A stretch of DNA of 64,000 bases from Arachis hypogaea. Taxonomy: Eukaryota; Streptophyta; Magnoliopsida; Fabales; Fabaceae. A program made the position numbers and the translations under genes. The notes beneath the pieces are model-generated. The model saw only the letters and a program-made list of their open reading frames with translations, was not told the DNA's origin and did no database searches. Positions 1-10,359 of the stretch are shown here, one piece after another (within the stretch, counting starts at the first letter, position 1; each line of letters starts with the position of its first letter). Where the stretch lies: NCBI RefSeq assembly GCF_003086295.3, contig NC_092040.1, positions 54,849,559 through 54,913,558 of the forward strand, written 5' to 3'.

Positions 1-195
1 GGGTTGGTCAAAAGAACCCACTTTGTAGAACCTTTGCTGCAGTTCTGTCCCCTCCAAAGTGGCCTCCATAACTTGAGCTGTGGCAATTCCATAGCACCTC
101 TCATCCTTCTTCTTCCGAAACACATCTTCTGAGGACTCCATCTGAACACTTGTTGAAGAGATATGGCTCATCCCAGACAAAGTATTTTGCATCAT
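1..195 (-). pseudogene. Integrase N-terminal zinc-binding remnant of element A
   Basis: After the RNase H frame ends at 196, a shifted minus-strand frame reads [17 protein letters not shown], then CSDGVLRRCVSEEE, then SSYGGHFGGDRTAAKVLQSG. This is the usual linker and H2C2 zinc-binding start of gypsy integrases. The frame is interrupted by two TGA codons, one after the EEEG stretch and one just before the window edge. The catalytic core lies outside the window. The assignment rests on motif recognition only. Confidence 0.7.
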
Positions 196-3100
196 TCATG
201 AGCTTTCTTTTCTAATGTTTATGTATCTCTGGTGGTAAAGCCCAGTTGCCTTGAAGTTGGCTATGTCTGCAAACCATGGAGCCTTGTGAACTATCATCAA
301 CTGCTCATCAGGGAAGAGCTCGTTCACTTGAGTATCATGTCCCCCACCTTCATCCTGAGGGATTCTGGAGAGGTGATCTGCTACCTTGTTCTCCACTCCT
401 TTCTTGTCTCTGATTTCAATATCAAATTCCTGCAACAATAAGATCCATCTTATTAGTCTTGGTTTTGATTCCTGCTTAGCAAACAAATATTTAAGTGCTG
501 TATGATCTGTGAAAACAATCACTTTTGCACCAATGAGGTATGATCTAAACTTGTCAAATGCGAAGACTATTGCCAGCAGTTCCTTTTCGGTTGTGGTATA
601 ATTTCTTTGAGCATCATTAAGGACCTTGCTGGCATAGTATATCACATGGACTAAGCTATCTTTCCTCTGTCCTAACACTGCCCCTATTGCATAATCAGAT
701 GCATCACACATTAGTTCAAAAGGTAAGTTTCAATCAGGTGGGGAGAAGATAGGTGCAGAGGATAGCCTCATTTTCAAGTTCTCAAAAGCCAACATGCATG
801 TTTCATCGAAGACAAATGGTGTGTCAGCTACAAGGAGATTGCTTAAGGGCTTTGCTATCTTTGAAAAATCCTTAATAAACCTTCTGTAAAAACCTGCATG
901 CCCTAAAAAGCTCCTAATTGCCTTGACATCACCGGGTGGAGGAAGTTTTTCAATAATTTCCACTTTAGCTCTGTCCACCTCAATACCCTGGTTAGAAACC
1001 TTATGACCAAGGACTATTTCTCCTATCACCATGAAGTGACATTTTTCCCAGTTCAAAACCAGATTGGTAACTCTTGACATCTCTTTAATACCAGGGCTAG
1101 GTGATGTAGGCAACTAGGAAAAGAATCTCCAAATACTGAAAAATCATCCATAAAAACTTCAATGAATTTCTCTATCATGTCTGAGAAGATAGAAAGCATG
1201 CAGCGTTGGAATGTTACAGGTGCATTACATAGCCCAAATGGCATGCGCCTATAAGCAAACACTCCATATGGGCATGTGAAGGAGGTTTTCTCTTGGTCTC
1301 TAGGATCAACCACTATTTGGTTATATCCTGAATAGCCATCGAGAAAACAATAAAATGCATGGCCTGCAAGTCATTCCAACATCTGGTCCATGAATGGAAG
1401 CGGGAAATGATCTTTTCGTGTAGCTTCATTGAGTTTTCTGTAGTCTATGCACATCCGCCATCCAGTGACGGTCCTTGTAGGAATTAATTCGTTCCTCTCA
1501 TTCGGAACTACAGTTATTCCTCCCTTCTTTGGGACAACATGTACAGGGTTGACCCATGGGCTGTCTGAGATAGGGTATATCACCCCTCCCTGCCATAACT
1601 TCATAACCTCTTTCTGCACCACCTCTTTCATAATTGGGTTCAGCCTCCTTTGAGATTGAATGGATGGTTTGGCATCTTCTTCTAGCAGTATCTTGTGCAT
1701 GCATATGGCTGAGCTTATTCCTTTCAGGTCAGCAAGAGTCCATCCAATGGCATCCTTGTGCCTCCACAGTACTTGGAGTAGTTCATCCTCTTGATCCTGG
1801 TTGAGGGATGAGCTTATGATTACTGGGTAACTTCCGTTTTTCCCCAAATATGCATATTTGAGAGTAGGTGACAGTGCTTTGAGCTCAAGCTTTGGTGCCT
1901 CTGACTTTTGATTTTCCACCTTGGGTTCTTCTTGTGTATGAATTTCTGTTGCTGCAACCTCCTCGCTTGATTCATATTCCTCCCCTACTACCCTCTCTGG
2001 CTCTTCAGGTTCTTCTTCCTCAAAGTCCTCATGTATTTCTTCCTCAAGCGCATCTAACCTCATGCATTCCCCGAATTGCTCTGGTGGGTAACTCATGGCC
2101 TTGAATACGTTGAAGGTCATCTCTTCATTGTGTAATCTCAAGGTGAGGTCACCTTTTTGGACGTCAATGACAGCTCCTGCAGTGGCCAATAAGGGCCTCC
2201 CCAGGATAATGGAAGCCTTGGGTTCCTCTTGCATATCTAGGACCACAAAATCTGCTGGGAATATGAACTCTCCCACCTTTACCAACAAATCCTCTACTAT
2301 GCCGTGAGGGAACTTGAATGATCGGTCTGCCAATTGTAGGGCCATCTTTGTTGGTTTAGCCTCTTCGATCTTCATCTTCCTCATCATAGCTACTGACATC
2401 AAATTGATGCTGGCTCCTAGGTCACAAAGAGCCTTCTCTACCGTGATCTCACCTATGACACAGGGGATCTGAAAACTCCCTGGATCCTTCAATTTCTGGG
2501 GTAATTTGTGCTGAATGATAGCACTGCATTCTTCGGTCAGTATCACAGTTTCGTTGTTCTTCCAGCTTCTCTTCTTAGTCATGAGCTCCTTTAAGAACTT
2601 GGCATAGAGAGGCATTTGTTCTATTGCTTCAGCAAAGGGTATGTTGATTTGTAGCTTTTTGAAGATTTCTAAAAGTCTCAAAAATTGGTAGTCATCCCCC
2701 TTTTTCTTCAATTGCTGAGGGTATGGAACTTTCGGGACATTCGGCTTCAGCTTCCCTTCTTCTTTTTGACTTTTAGAAGTTGAGCTCTGATCTCCATCTT
2801 GCCTTTCTCCTTCGTCAATTGTCTCTTCTTCTAGTTTCTTCTGGTCAAATCCCTTCAGTTCCTTCCCACTCCTTAGAGTGATAGCTTGACACTCCTCCTT
2901 TTTACTTCTGTTGTTGCCAGAAGTCCGATTGAATAGGTAACCAACTTGTGTTTCAAGCTTCTCAATGGCAGCATCTTGGTTCTGCATATTTGACTGCACT
3001 TCCTCTCGGAATGCTTTATTGTCTTGGATGTCTCTGCATATGCTCTCAAGCAGGGTTTCAATTTTAGAGATTTGGTCATTAAATAAGGAATGGGCTGTAT

Positions 3101-4286
3101 TGTTGTTGGGGTTGTGATGTCTCTGGTCTTGGCCTTGGTCTTGTTGATTACTCCACCCAAGGTTTGGGTGATTCCTCCATCCAGGGTTGTAGGTCTTGGA
3201 GTATGGATCATGGTTGTATCTAGGTGAATTCCCAATGTAGTTGGCTTGCTCCTGAGTGCCTTCTTCTTCTTCACTTGCTTCCTCTTGAGTTGAAGTGGTG
3301 ATTGCTGCCACTTGACTTCTCTCCATCTTCTTGGTGAGGTCAACTAGCTGCTTGGTGATGAGCTTGTTTTGAGCAAGCAGAGCATCTACATTGTTCAGCT
3401 CCATTACCCCTCTAGTGTTCCCTCTTTCGGAAGCATAGAAGTAGTCATTCTCAGCTACAGTTTCAATGACATCTATTGCTTCCTCAATGGTCTTCTTCTT
3501 GTTCAAAGAACCTCCGGATGAATGGTCTATGGCCTTCTTTGATTCATATGACAGTCCTTCATAGAAGATGTGCAGCTGCACCCATTCATTGAACATATCA
3601 GATGGACATCTCCTTGTTAGGTCTTTAAACCTCTCCCATGCTTCATATAGAGTCTCACCATCTTGTTGCCTGAAAGTTTGGACCTCAGCTCTCAGCCGAT
3701 TGACTCATTGAGGGGGGTAAAATCTTGCTAAGAATTTGTTCATAACATCATCCCAAGTTGTCAAGCTCTCCTTTGGAAAAGACTCCAACCACTTGGTTGC
3801 CTTGTCTCTGAGAGAGAATGGGAACAACAACAATCTATAGGCGTCTGGTTGAACGCCATTGGACTTCACTGTGTCACATATTCTCAGGAAGGTGTTTAAG
3901 TGTTGGTTGGGGTCTTCTTGGACACCTCCTCCGAACGAGCAATTGTTCTGAACACGGGTGATGAGCTGTGGCTTTAGTTCAAAGTTGTTGGCATGGATGG
4001 TTGGTTTTTGGATGCTACTTCCACAGTTCCCTGGGTTTGGGTTAATGTAAGAGCCCAAGACTCTTCTATCTTCCCCACCAGGATTTGCTCTACCTCCTCC
4101 ACCATGGTTGTGCACCTCTTCCTCACGATGGTCTTCCATGGTTGTTTCAAAGTATTCTTCACAGTGTTCCTCCTCTTTTTCAGCACCAACTACACGTTTT
4201 TCTTTTGTCTCCCTTCTTAATCTTAAGAAGGTTCTCTCAGGTTCAGAATCAAAGGAAGTTAAAGCTCCACTTCTTCTCCCTGTCAT
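196..4286 (-). pseudogene. gag-protease-RT-RNase H polyprotein of element A, broken
   Basis: This is one original reading frame starting at MTGRRSGAL (4286; an upstream in-frame ATG at 4304 is less likely). In order it holds gag (to about 2900, with WLESFPKESLTTWDD), protease with CDLGASINL near 2400-2430, RT with FMDDFS near 1140-1155, and RNase H with CDASDY near 700, KELLA, and TDHTALKYL near 500. Lesions: TGA at 3705-3707 and TGA at 1371-1373, each one transition from an Arg CGA codon; a frameshift of two extra bases near 1070-1076, just after the RT core; TGA at 730-732, one transition from Trp TGG; and loss of frame near 200. Gag lacks a clear CCHC knuckle. The product would package element RNA and copy it into DNA, but this copy cannot make it in one piece. 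Confidence 0.88.
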
Positions 4287-4551
4287 ACAACCAACAGAGT
4301 GCAAGCAAAGAAAAGTAATGCAGAAAGTATCTTGTTAGAATTACTTGTTAATTTCAGTTATGCAATATATCAAACAGTTAGTGGGTTAGTGAACTGAATT
4401 GTAAATAGCAAAGAAAAACTAAGAAACAGGGGAGGGGAAGAATTAAACTAAGACGGAAAGCAAATTAACCAAACAGAAAATTAAATCAAATAAAATTCAA
4501 ATGCTCAATCTAGTGATCCTCTAATGTAATCATTGCCAATGCACAATCAAT

Positions 4552-4568
4552 CCCCGGCAACGGCGCTA
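4552..4568 (-). other. Primer binding site of element A (tRNA-Asp type)
   Basis: The minus strand reads TAGCGCCGTTGCCGGGG, one transition from TGGCGCCGTTGCCGGGG, the site used by Athila- and Tat-like plant elements for tRNA-Asp priming. Six bases (AGTTTA) separate it from the LTR end at 4575. The leader between this site and the gag start is about 265 bases and shows nothing else. Confidence 0.88.
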
Positions 4569-5506
4569 TAAACTTGATCGGGGTAAAACTTGTCCCTCAA
4601 TAAATTCTCATTCGGCAAGTGTACCGAATTTGTCGTCAAGTAAAAACTCACAATAGAGTGAGGTCGAATCCCACAGGGATTGATTGATCAAGCAACTTTA
4701 ATTAGAGGAATGATCTAGTTGAGCGAATCCATGAATAGAGTTGATAATTGCAGAAATTAAAATGGCAGGAAAGTAAATGACTGAAAGTAAATAGCAGAAT
4801 TGTAAATAGGAATGGGGGAATTGCTCATAAAAGTAAATTGCAAAAATTAAAGAGAATGGGTAAGATCAGAAATGGGGAGTTCATTGGGCTTAGGAGATGT
4901 TGCATTCTCCGGATCAATTTCATTTTCATCTCTTCCTCAATCAATGAACTCATTGATCTCCTTAGCAATCTTAAGTGATTGAATCACAATCTCTTGCAAT
5001 TCAATCTCTCAAATCTTGATCAATAGCCAATTCCTTGGTCAATTGCTCATGAGAAGAGATGAAGTGTGGTCACTGATTATACCACATGCACTTCCCAAAT
5101 CAAATGCTTAGAGGGTTATAGTCACATACCCATCCACACTCAATTTGGTCCAGCATGAGAAAGCATTTCTAGCTAATCTCTTCATTCCTCTTTCAAGGAT
5201 CCGAAGAGATCCATGTTTGAATAGCTTCTTTTCCAAGATAACTATCCAATTGGATGAAGATTGAAAGCTTTCAAGTAAAATCAAAAGGAAAGATAGAAGA
5301 AGAAAAAGAAAATTAGTATTGATCCATCAAATTACAACAGAGCTCCCTAACCCAATGAAAGGGGTTTAGTTGTTCATAGCTCTAGAAATCAAAATCAAAG
5401 ATGGAGAATACATGATAAAGCTAGAAGTGCAAAGAAAGTAAATACAAAGAGTAGTTCTCTTTTCTAGCTCCTCCCAAAAAGCCCCTCTCTATTTCAAAAC
5501 TACTCC

Positions 5507-5514
5507 TATATATA
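5507..5514 (-). promoter_or_regulatory. TATA-like box in LTR of element A
   Basis: TATATATA lies in the context AGTAGTATATATAGGAG on the minus strand, about 1.3 kb downstream of the LTR 5' end. It is followed by A+T-rich leader sequence running to the primer binding site. It is the best core promoter candidate for the element transcript; the start site is not defined. Confidence 0.5.
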
Positions 5515-5693
5515 CTACTCTTCTCAGCTTCTAGTTAGCTCTTCAAGTCTTGGGCCTCTGGATCTTTGAGCTTGAAGCAGTTCCTTTCTTCAATTGGGCT
5601 TGGCTTACTTGCAGAGAGAAAGGGTGAAGTGGGCAGAGACTTTTGCTCAAGACGTTAGGGGTGTTTAACATTTAATGAAAATACAAGTTCAAG

Positions 5694-6510
5694 AACGTTA
5701 GTGACACTTAACATTGTCACTAACGTTGCCATGCACCCCTTTACCTCATGTTAAAGCCCACGTTAACTGGGTTAAAGTGGCTTTTAACTTTGCCTTGCTA
5801 GCCTTCGAGAACGTTAGTGACACTCAACATTGTCACTAACGTTCAAATGTGCCCCTTCTTGCTTCACGTTAAAGCTCACGTTAACTAGGTTAACGTGGCT
5901 TCTAACGTAGCTTTTGCCAACCTTCGAGAACGTTAGTGACACTCAACATTGTCACTAAAGTTCAAGTGTGCCCCTAGGTCTCACGTTAGACTCCACGTTA
6001 ACTGGGTTAACGTGGCTTCTAACGTGGCCATTCTTAGCCATCCCAACGTTAGTGACAATGTTGAGTGTCACTAAAGTTGGCTCATTCTTCATTACTCATC
6101 GTTAGCTTCCACGTTAACCAAGTTAACGTGGAGGTTAACGTGGCTCTTGGGGGTTGTGTGGTTGCTCCAACGTTAGTGACAATGTTGAGTGTCACTAACG
6201 TTGTCAACAACTCTCTATCTCTTACGTTAGCTCCCACGTTAACCAAGCTAACGTGGGAGTTAACGTGGCTCTTTGCACCTTAGGCCAACGTTAGTGACAA
6301 TGTTGAGTGTCATTAACGTTGGCTTCTTTTTCCCCTTTAGCGTTAGAGGCCACGTTAACTAGGTTAACGTGGCTTCTAACGTGGACATTTGTGAGCAATT
6401 GCCAACGTTAGTTACAATGTTAAGTGTCACTAACGTTGGCTCAACTTCTCTTCTCCACGTTAGAGTTCACGTTAACTTAGTTAACGTGACTCTTTAACGT
6501 GGGTATTGAT
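5694..6510. repeat. Seven-unit palindromic tandem repeat in LTR of element A
   Basis: Units start at 5694, 5810, 5929, 6045, 6169, 6287 and 6404 (period 116-124). Each has a 34-base near-palindrome, AACGTTAGTGACA at one end and TGTCACTAACGTT at the other, followed by a second palindromic half (CACGTTAAC facing GTTAACGTG). In units 1-3 the centre reads CTCAACAT (CTTAACAT in unit 1). In units 4-7 it reads ATGTTGAG (ATGTTAAG in unit 7), so the core is inverted between units 3 and 4. Confidence 0.9.
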
Positions 6511-6831
6511 GGCTTTTGAGAGTGTTTTTGGCAATTACTTTTCTCCTTAACTTTGCAAGTTACCTCCCATTCCTTGCTTCCTTTTGGTCCGAAATCAAGC
6601 AATAGAGTGCATCAAAGTTCTAGTCCAAGTCATGGGTAATGCAATATACAATTTTGTCATTAAAATCATGCAAAATCCTCATGAAATAATGTAAAATGCA
6701 CAATGTATGCTTGAATCAAGGTCTGAGTGAATATCTGCCCAAAAATAACTTATTTCCTAAGAAAATGCATGAAATTACCTAAAAACAGTAAAGAAAAGGT
6801 CAGTGAAACTGGCCAAAATGCCCTGGCATCA

Positions 6832-8541
6832 AATTGCCAAAGCTATCAGCCTGACCTCTTCGCACTCAAACGGTCATAACTAAAGTAATAGAGTTCCAAA
6901 TTATGCAGTTTTAGCTGTGCTAAAAAGCTAACGTCCGGGGCTTCGATTTGATATATAATTTACCATAGCGGCCATACAGCTAGATGACGCGAACGCATGC
7001 TATACGCGGACGCGTCGCAGTGATGAAAATCAGCGTGTTTGATTTCATAACTAGTGAATTCTGGGCTATTTTTGACCCAGTTCTCGGTCCAGAAAACACA
7101 TATTAGAGGCTATAAAGTGGAGGAATGCATCCATTCAGAAGGGAACAACTCATAATTCACTTTTCATAATTTAGATGTAGTTTTTAGAGAGAGATGTTCT
7201 CTCCTCTCTCTTAGGTTTTAGGAATTAGGATTTCTCTTAATTTTAGGATTTAGGATTATTTCTTCTTCAATCACATGTTCAATGATCCTTTTACTTATTT
7301 TCTCAATTTGGTTAGAAAGCATGATTAGAGAATAGTAGAGTGAATTACCCTATACACTTGAGAACTAGAGTGATATACACTACCAATAAGGGTTCAATGG
7401 TTGATTTTATGTTCCCTGCTATCATGAGCTATCTTCTTACAAGTTTACTTGTCTTTTATTGTGTAATTTGAATTAGTGGAATTTGATTCATATTTGTCTT
7501 GGAGAACTTATTTACTTTTAACCAAGTAGGTAGAAACATTTTGCATGTAGTTGCATTCACATAGATAGGTTGCATTGCATACTCTCTATCATTCCTATTC
7601 ACTCCTTTATAGTTTCTCTTGTGTTTAGCATGAGAACATGCTAATGTTTAAGTGTGGGGAGGTTGATAAACCTCTATTTCATGGTTTATCTTGTACTCAA
7701 TTGAGTGATTTTTATCAACTCTTTACCCACTTATTCAAACTATTCGAATGGTTTTACTTTTTTCTTCCGGATTTTGTGCTATGATTGAAAACATGCTTCT
7801 TTGGACTTTAAATTTGCTATATTTAAATCTCTCTTATTACCATTCGATGTCGTGATATGTGTGCTAATTGATTTCAAAGATTATAGGACAGGAATGGCTT
7901 AGAGGATGGAAAAGAAGCATGAAAAAGTGGAAGGAATACAAGAAACTGAGGGAATTGCTAAAGCTGTCAGTCTGACCTCTTCGCACTCAAACGGTCATAA
8001 CTTCAGCAACAGAGGTCCAAATGATGTAGTTTTAGTTGTGTTGGAAAGCTAACGTCCGGGGCTTTGATTTGATATATAATTTGCCATAGTGGCCTTATAG
8101 CTAGGCGACGCGAATGCATGCTACACGCGGACGCATCGCAGTGATGAAAATCAACGTGTTTGATTTCATAACCAGCGAATTCTGGGCTGTTTTTGACCCA
8201 AATTTTGGCCAAGAAAACACATATTATAGGCTATAAAGTGGGGGAATGCATCCATTCAGAAGGTAACAACTCATAATTCACTTTTCATAATTTAGATGTA
8301 GTTTTTAGAGAGAAAGGTTCTCTCCTCTCTCTTAGGCTTTAGGAATTAGGATTTCTCTTAGATTTGGGATTTAGGATTATTTCTTCTTCAATCACAGGTT
8401 CGATGATCCTTTTACTTATTTTCTCAATTTGGTTAGAAAGCATGATTAGAGAATAGTAGAGTGAATTACCCTATACACTTGAGAGACAAGAGTGATATAC
8501 ACTACCAGTAAGGGTTCAATGCTTGATTTTAGGTTCCTTGC
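6832..8541 (+). repeat. LTR-derived ~1.12-kb tandem array, block 1
   Basis: The block holds one partial monomer (6832-7663) and most of a second (7664-8541), which resumes after element B1 at 18261. With the duplicated CTTGC removed, the interrupted monomer is 878 + 244 = 1122 bases, the array's normal length. Each monomer has an LTR start TGATAAACCTC, the phrase CACTCAAACGGTCATAAC, a CTATAAAG box, an AGAGAGAGGTTCTCTCCTC hairpin, and a 3'-UTR segment ending in AAGTGTGGGGAGGT. No coding potential is seen. Confidence 0.9.
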
Positions 8542-8989
8542 TGTTCATACCCTGACCGAGCTCCCCCAACTCGGAAGTTCATAGAAGGTCCGACCTCGTC
8601 CCAAGGCCCACGCCTGAGGTCGGACCTCGGACAAATAAGCTAAAGAAGGCCCATCAGAAGGAACGAAGCCCAAAACCTAAAGGCCGAAAAGGCCTAAAGA
8701 AAGGCGGTTCCACAAAGATAGGGATAAAGCTCCCAAAAGATAAGATAAGATAAGAATATCTTATCCAGGGAGGATCACGACCAACTACTATAAATACACT
8801 GGAGCACCCAGGTATAACTCATACTCTAATTCTACTCAATATCTGCTTGGACCCATGCTAACTTAAGCATCGGAGTGTCATTGCAGGTACAACCACCAAC
8901 CACTCCACATATCAAGCTCGGGTCCCTGACCCCCACCTCGGGCCTCACCAAGACGTCCGAGCTACTCGTTTCAGGTAACCCCCGGAACA
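8542..8989 (+). repeat. 5' LTR of element B1 (448 bp)
   Basis: The LTR runs from TGTTCATACCCTGACC to ACCCCCGGAACA. It is rich in the phrase GGTCCGACCTCG and its complements. The TATA box is at 8789-8796. It is immediately followed by T and then the primer binding site. Confidence 0.95.
8738..8796 (+). promoter_or_regulatory. Core promoter of B1 LTR: GATAAG cluster plus TATA box
   Basis: Three overlapping GATAAG motifs and an inverted copy (AATATCTTATC) lie just upstream of TATAAATA at 8789-8796. GATAAG is the plant I-box core, known from light-regulated promoters; whether it acts here is inference. The same arrangement is present in all four B-type LTRs, with TATA boxes also at 18055, 20303 and 29564. 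Confidence 0.6.
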
Positions 8990-8990
8990 T

Positions 8991-9007
8991 TGGCGCCGTT
9001 GCCGGGG
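8991..9007 (+). other. Primer binding site of element B1
   Basis: TGGCGCCGTTGCCGGGG lies one base after the LTR end. It fits the 3' end of tRNA-Asp, the usual primer of Tat and Athila elements. Confidence 0.93.
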
Positions 9008-9030
9008 AACCTGGAAGTCATCCCTCTACC

Positions 9031-10074
9031 ATGGCGGACGATCCTCCCAACAATAACCACGCTACATCAGAACAAGAGGAGGAAGTTGACACCGGAGAAC
9101 GACCGGACAGCCCTCTATCACCGCGCACTCCAGGAGGAAACAAACAGAATCGCCCAAAGACGTCACTCCCAAACAAAGATCCACGAAATCCCGAAAAAGA
9201 AAAGAACTCGGAAATTCTAGAAGCTGTCCGGGCACAACAAAACCGACTAAAACAACTCGAAGAGGACATAAAGAAGCAAAAAGAAACTGAACAAGATCTG
9301 AGAAGGGAAGCTCGCAAGCGCAGAGAATTAGAAGAAAAACTGCGGAAAATAGAGGCCAACCTGAAAGATCGGTCAGACCGCGGCCCCACCCCCGAAGGCA
9401 ACCATGACCCCTTCACGCAAGAGATCATGAAGGAAAAGGTACCGCGAAACTTTAAACCACCCGATATGGATCTCTACGACGGCACCACCGACCCAAGTCA
9501 CCACCTCAGCAACTTCAGAAGCAGAATGTACCTAGTCGACGCCTCCGACGCGATTCGGTGCAAAGCCTTCCCCACCACTCTCACCAAATCAGCCATGAAG
9601 TGGTTCGACAACCTGCCACCTAGATCAATCACCAGCTTCGAAGACCTAACCAAAAAATTCCTAACAAGATTCTCCATTCAAAAGGACAAGGCAAAACATG
9701 CCCCCAGTCTACTCGGGATCAAACAAGGTAACCAAGAAACTCTCCGAGAGTACATGGAGCGATTCAACAAAGCCTGCCTGGACATACAACACTTGCCCAC
9801 TGAAGCAGCCATCATGGGACTAGCAAACGGCCTAAAAGAGGGACCGTTTAGCCAATCCCTATCCAAACGATACCCGACCTCCCTATACGAGGTGCAGGAA
9901 CGGGCAGAAAAATATATCAACATGGAGGAAACCTCCCAGCTAAGAGACTCTTCTAGGAAGGAATCAACCTACCCGTTCCGAGATCGAGATCGGGAACAGA
10001 AGAAGAAAGAAGAATCCAACTCGGACAAGCCACGGAAGTACCACAGCTACACCCCCTCCGAGTCTCCCTGGTAG
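9031..10074 (+). CDS. Gag capsid protein of element B1
   Basis: The 347-residue frame starts at MADDPPNNNH, 24 bases after the primer site; an upstream ATG at 8875 lies inside the LTR and is rejected. An acidic, proline-rich N-terminus is followed by a highly charged coiled coil (about residues 65-118, KKQKETEQDLRREARKRREL) and the gag domain (about 140-300, with MDLYDGTTDP, WFDNLPPRSI and LREYMERFN). Gag forms the particle that packages the element RNA. The frame ends in TAG after SESPW. The expected continuation, LVDVYREVC and a zinc knuckle, lies in another frame just downstream. The long open frame is intact compared with B2, where the same gene has a stop and a frameshift. Confidence 0.9.
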   Translation: MADDPPNNNHATSEQEEEVDTGERPDSPLSPRTPGGNKQNRPKTSLPNKDPRNPEKEKNSEILEAVRAQQNRLKQLEEDIKKQKETEQDLRREARKRRELEEKLRKIEANLKDRSDRGPTPEGNHDPFTQEIMKEKVPRNFKPPDMDLYDGTTDPSHHLSNFRSRMYLVDASDAIRCKAFPTTLTKSAMKWFDNLPPRSITSFEDLTKKFLTRFSIQKDKAKHAPSLLGIKQGNQETLREYMERFNKACLDIQHLPTEAAIMGLANGLKEGPFSQSLSKRYPTSLYEVQERAEKYINMEETSQLRDSSRKESTYPFRDRDREQKKKEESNSDKPRKYHSYTPSESPW

Positions 10075-10310
10075 ACGTCTACAGAGAAGTATGCCACACC
10101 GAAAAGATCCCACCACCCCGACCTCTAAAACACAAAAGAGCGGGAAGAGATCGGTCCGAATACTGTGAATATCACAAACTCTACGGTCACTCTACCAACG
10201 ACTGCCACGACCTAAAGAATGTTATAGAAAAGCTGGCCAGAGAAGGAAAACTCGACAGATACATAGCAGAGAAAGGAGAAAGAGACCAGGAAGAGAAGGC
10301 GGGGAGATAA
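10056..10310 (+). pseudogene. Shifted gag C-terminus with zinc knuckle, element B1
   Basis: This frame, different from both gag and protease, reads SLVDVYREVCHTEKIPPPRP, then YCEYHKLYGHSTNDC (C-x2-H-x4-H-x4-C, the Tat-type knuckle), and ends in TAA at 10308-10310. It looks like the normal end of gag displaced by one missing base in a C run near 10050-10056 and put back by one extra G near 10300, where the protease frame resumes (GDNEDRAEQ). The identical layout in B2 shows it predates both insertions. Programmed frameshifting is possible but unproven. Confidence 0.75.
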
Positions 10311-10359
10311 CGAAGATCGGGCCGAACAAACCCCGCGAACCCCGGAGAGGCACATACAC

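Larger units (their letters stand above)
1..6831 (-). mobile_element. Element A: Athila-type Ty3/gypsy retrotransposon, 5' part
   Basis: The element reads right to left: 5' LTR (4575-6831), primer binding site (4552-4568), gag, protease, RT, RNase H and the start of integrase, which is cut by the window edge. The LTR begins TGATGCCAGGGCATT and ends CCCCGATCA (minus strand). It sits in an array monomer, and AATTG directly right of the LTR (6832-6836) is the expected 5-bp target duplication; its partner lies outside the window. The protease motif DLGASIN and the tRNA-Asp-type primer site point to the Athila lineage. The coding region is decayed. The Arachis family name is not decided. Confidence 0.88.
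4575..6831 (-). repeat. 5' LTR of element A (2257 bp)
   Basis: The LTR is bounded by TGATGCCAGG on its 5' side (complement of 6822-6831) and CCGATCA on its 3' side (complement of 4575-4581). The 3' end is adjacent to the primer binding site. A TATA-like box lies at 5507-5514. The U3 part contains a block of seven palindromic units (5694-6510). The other LTR is outside the window, so the age cannot be read. Confidence 0.85.

Noticed and set aside
1..6831. An envelope-like gene in element A
   Set aside because: The region where it would lie (downstream of integrase) is outside the window.
8875..9030. Upstream ATG for B1 gag (MSLQVQPP...)
   Set aside because: It lies inside the LTR and reads across the primer binding site; MADDPP at 9031 is the better start.
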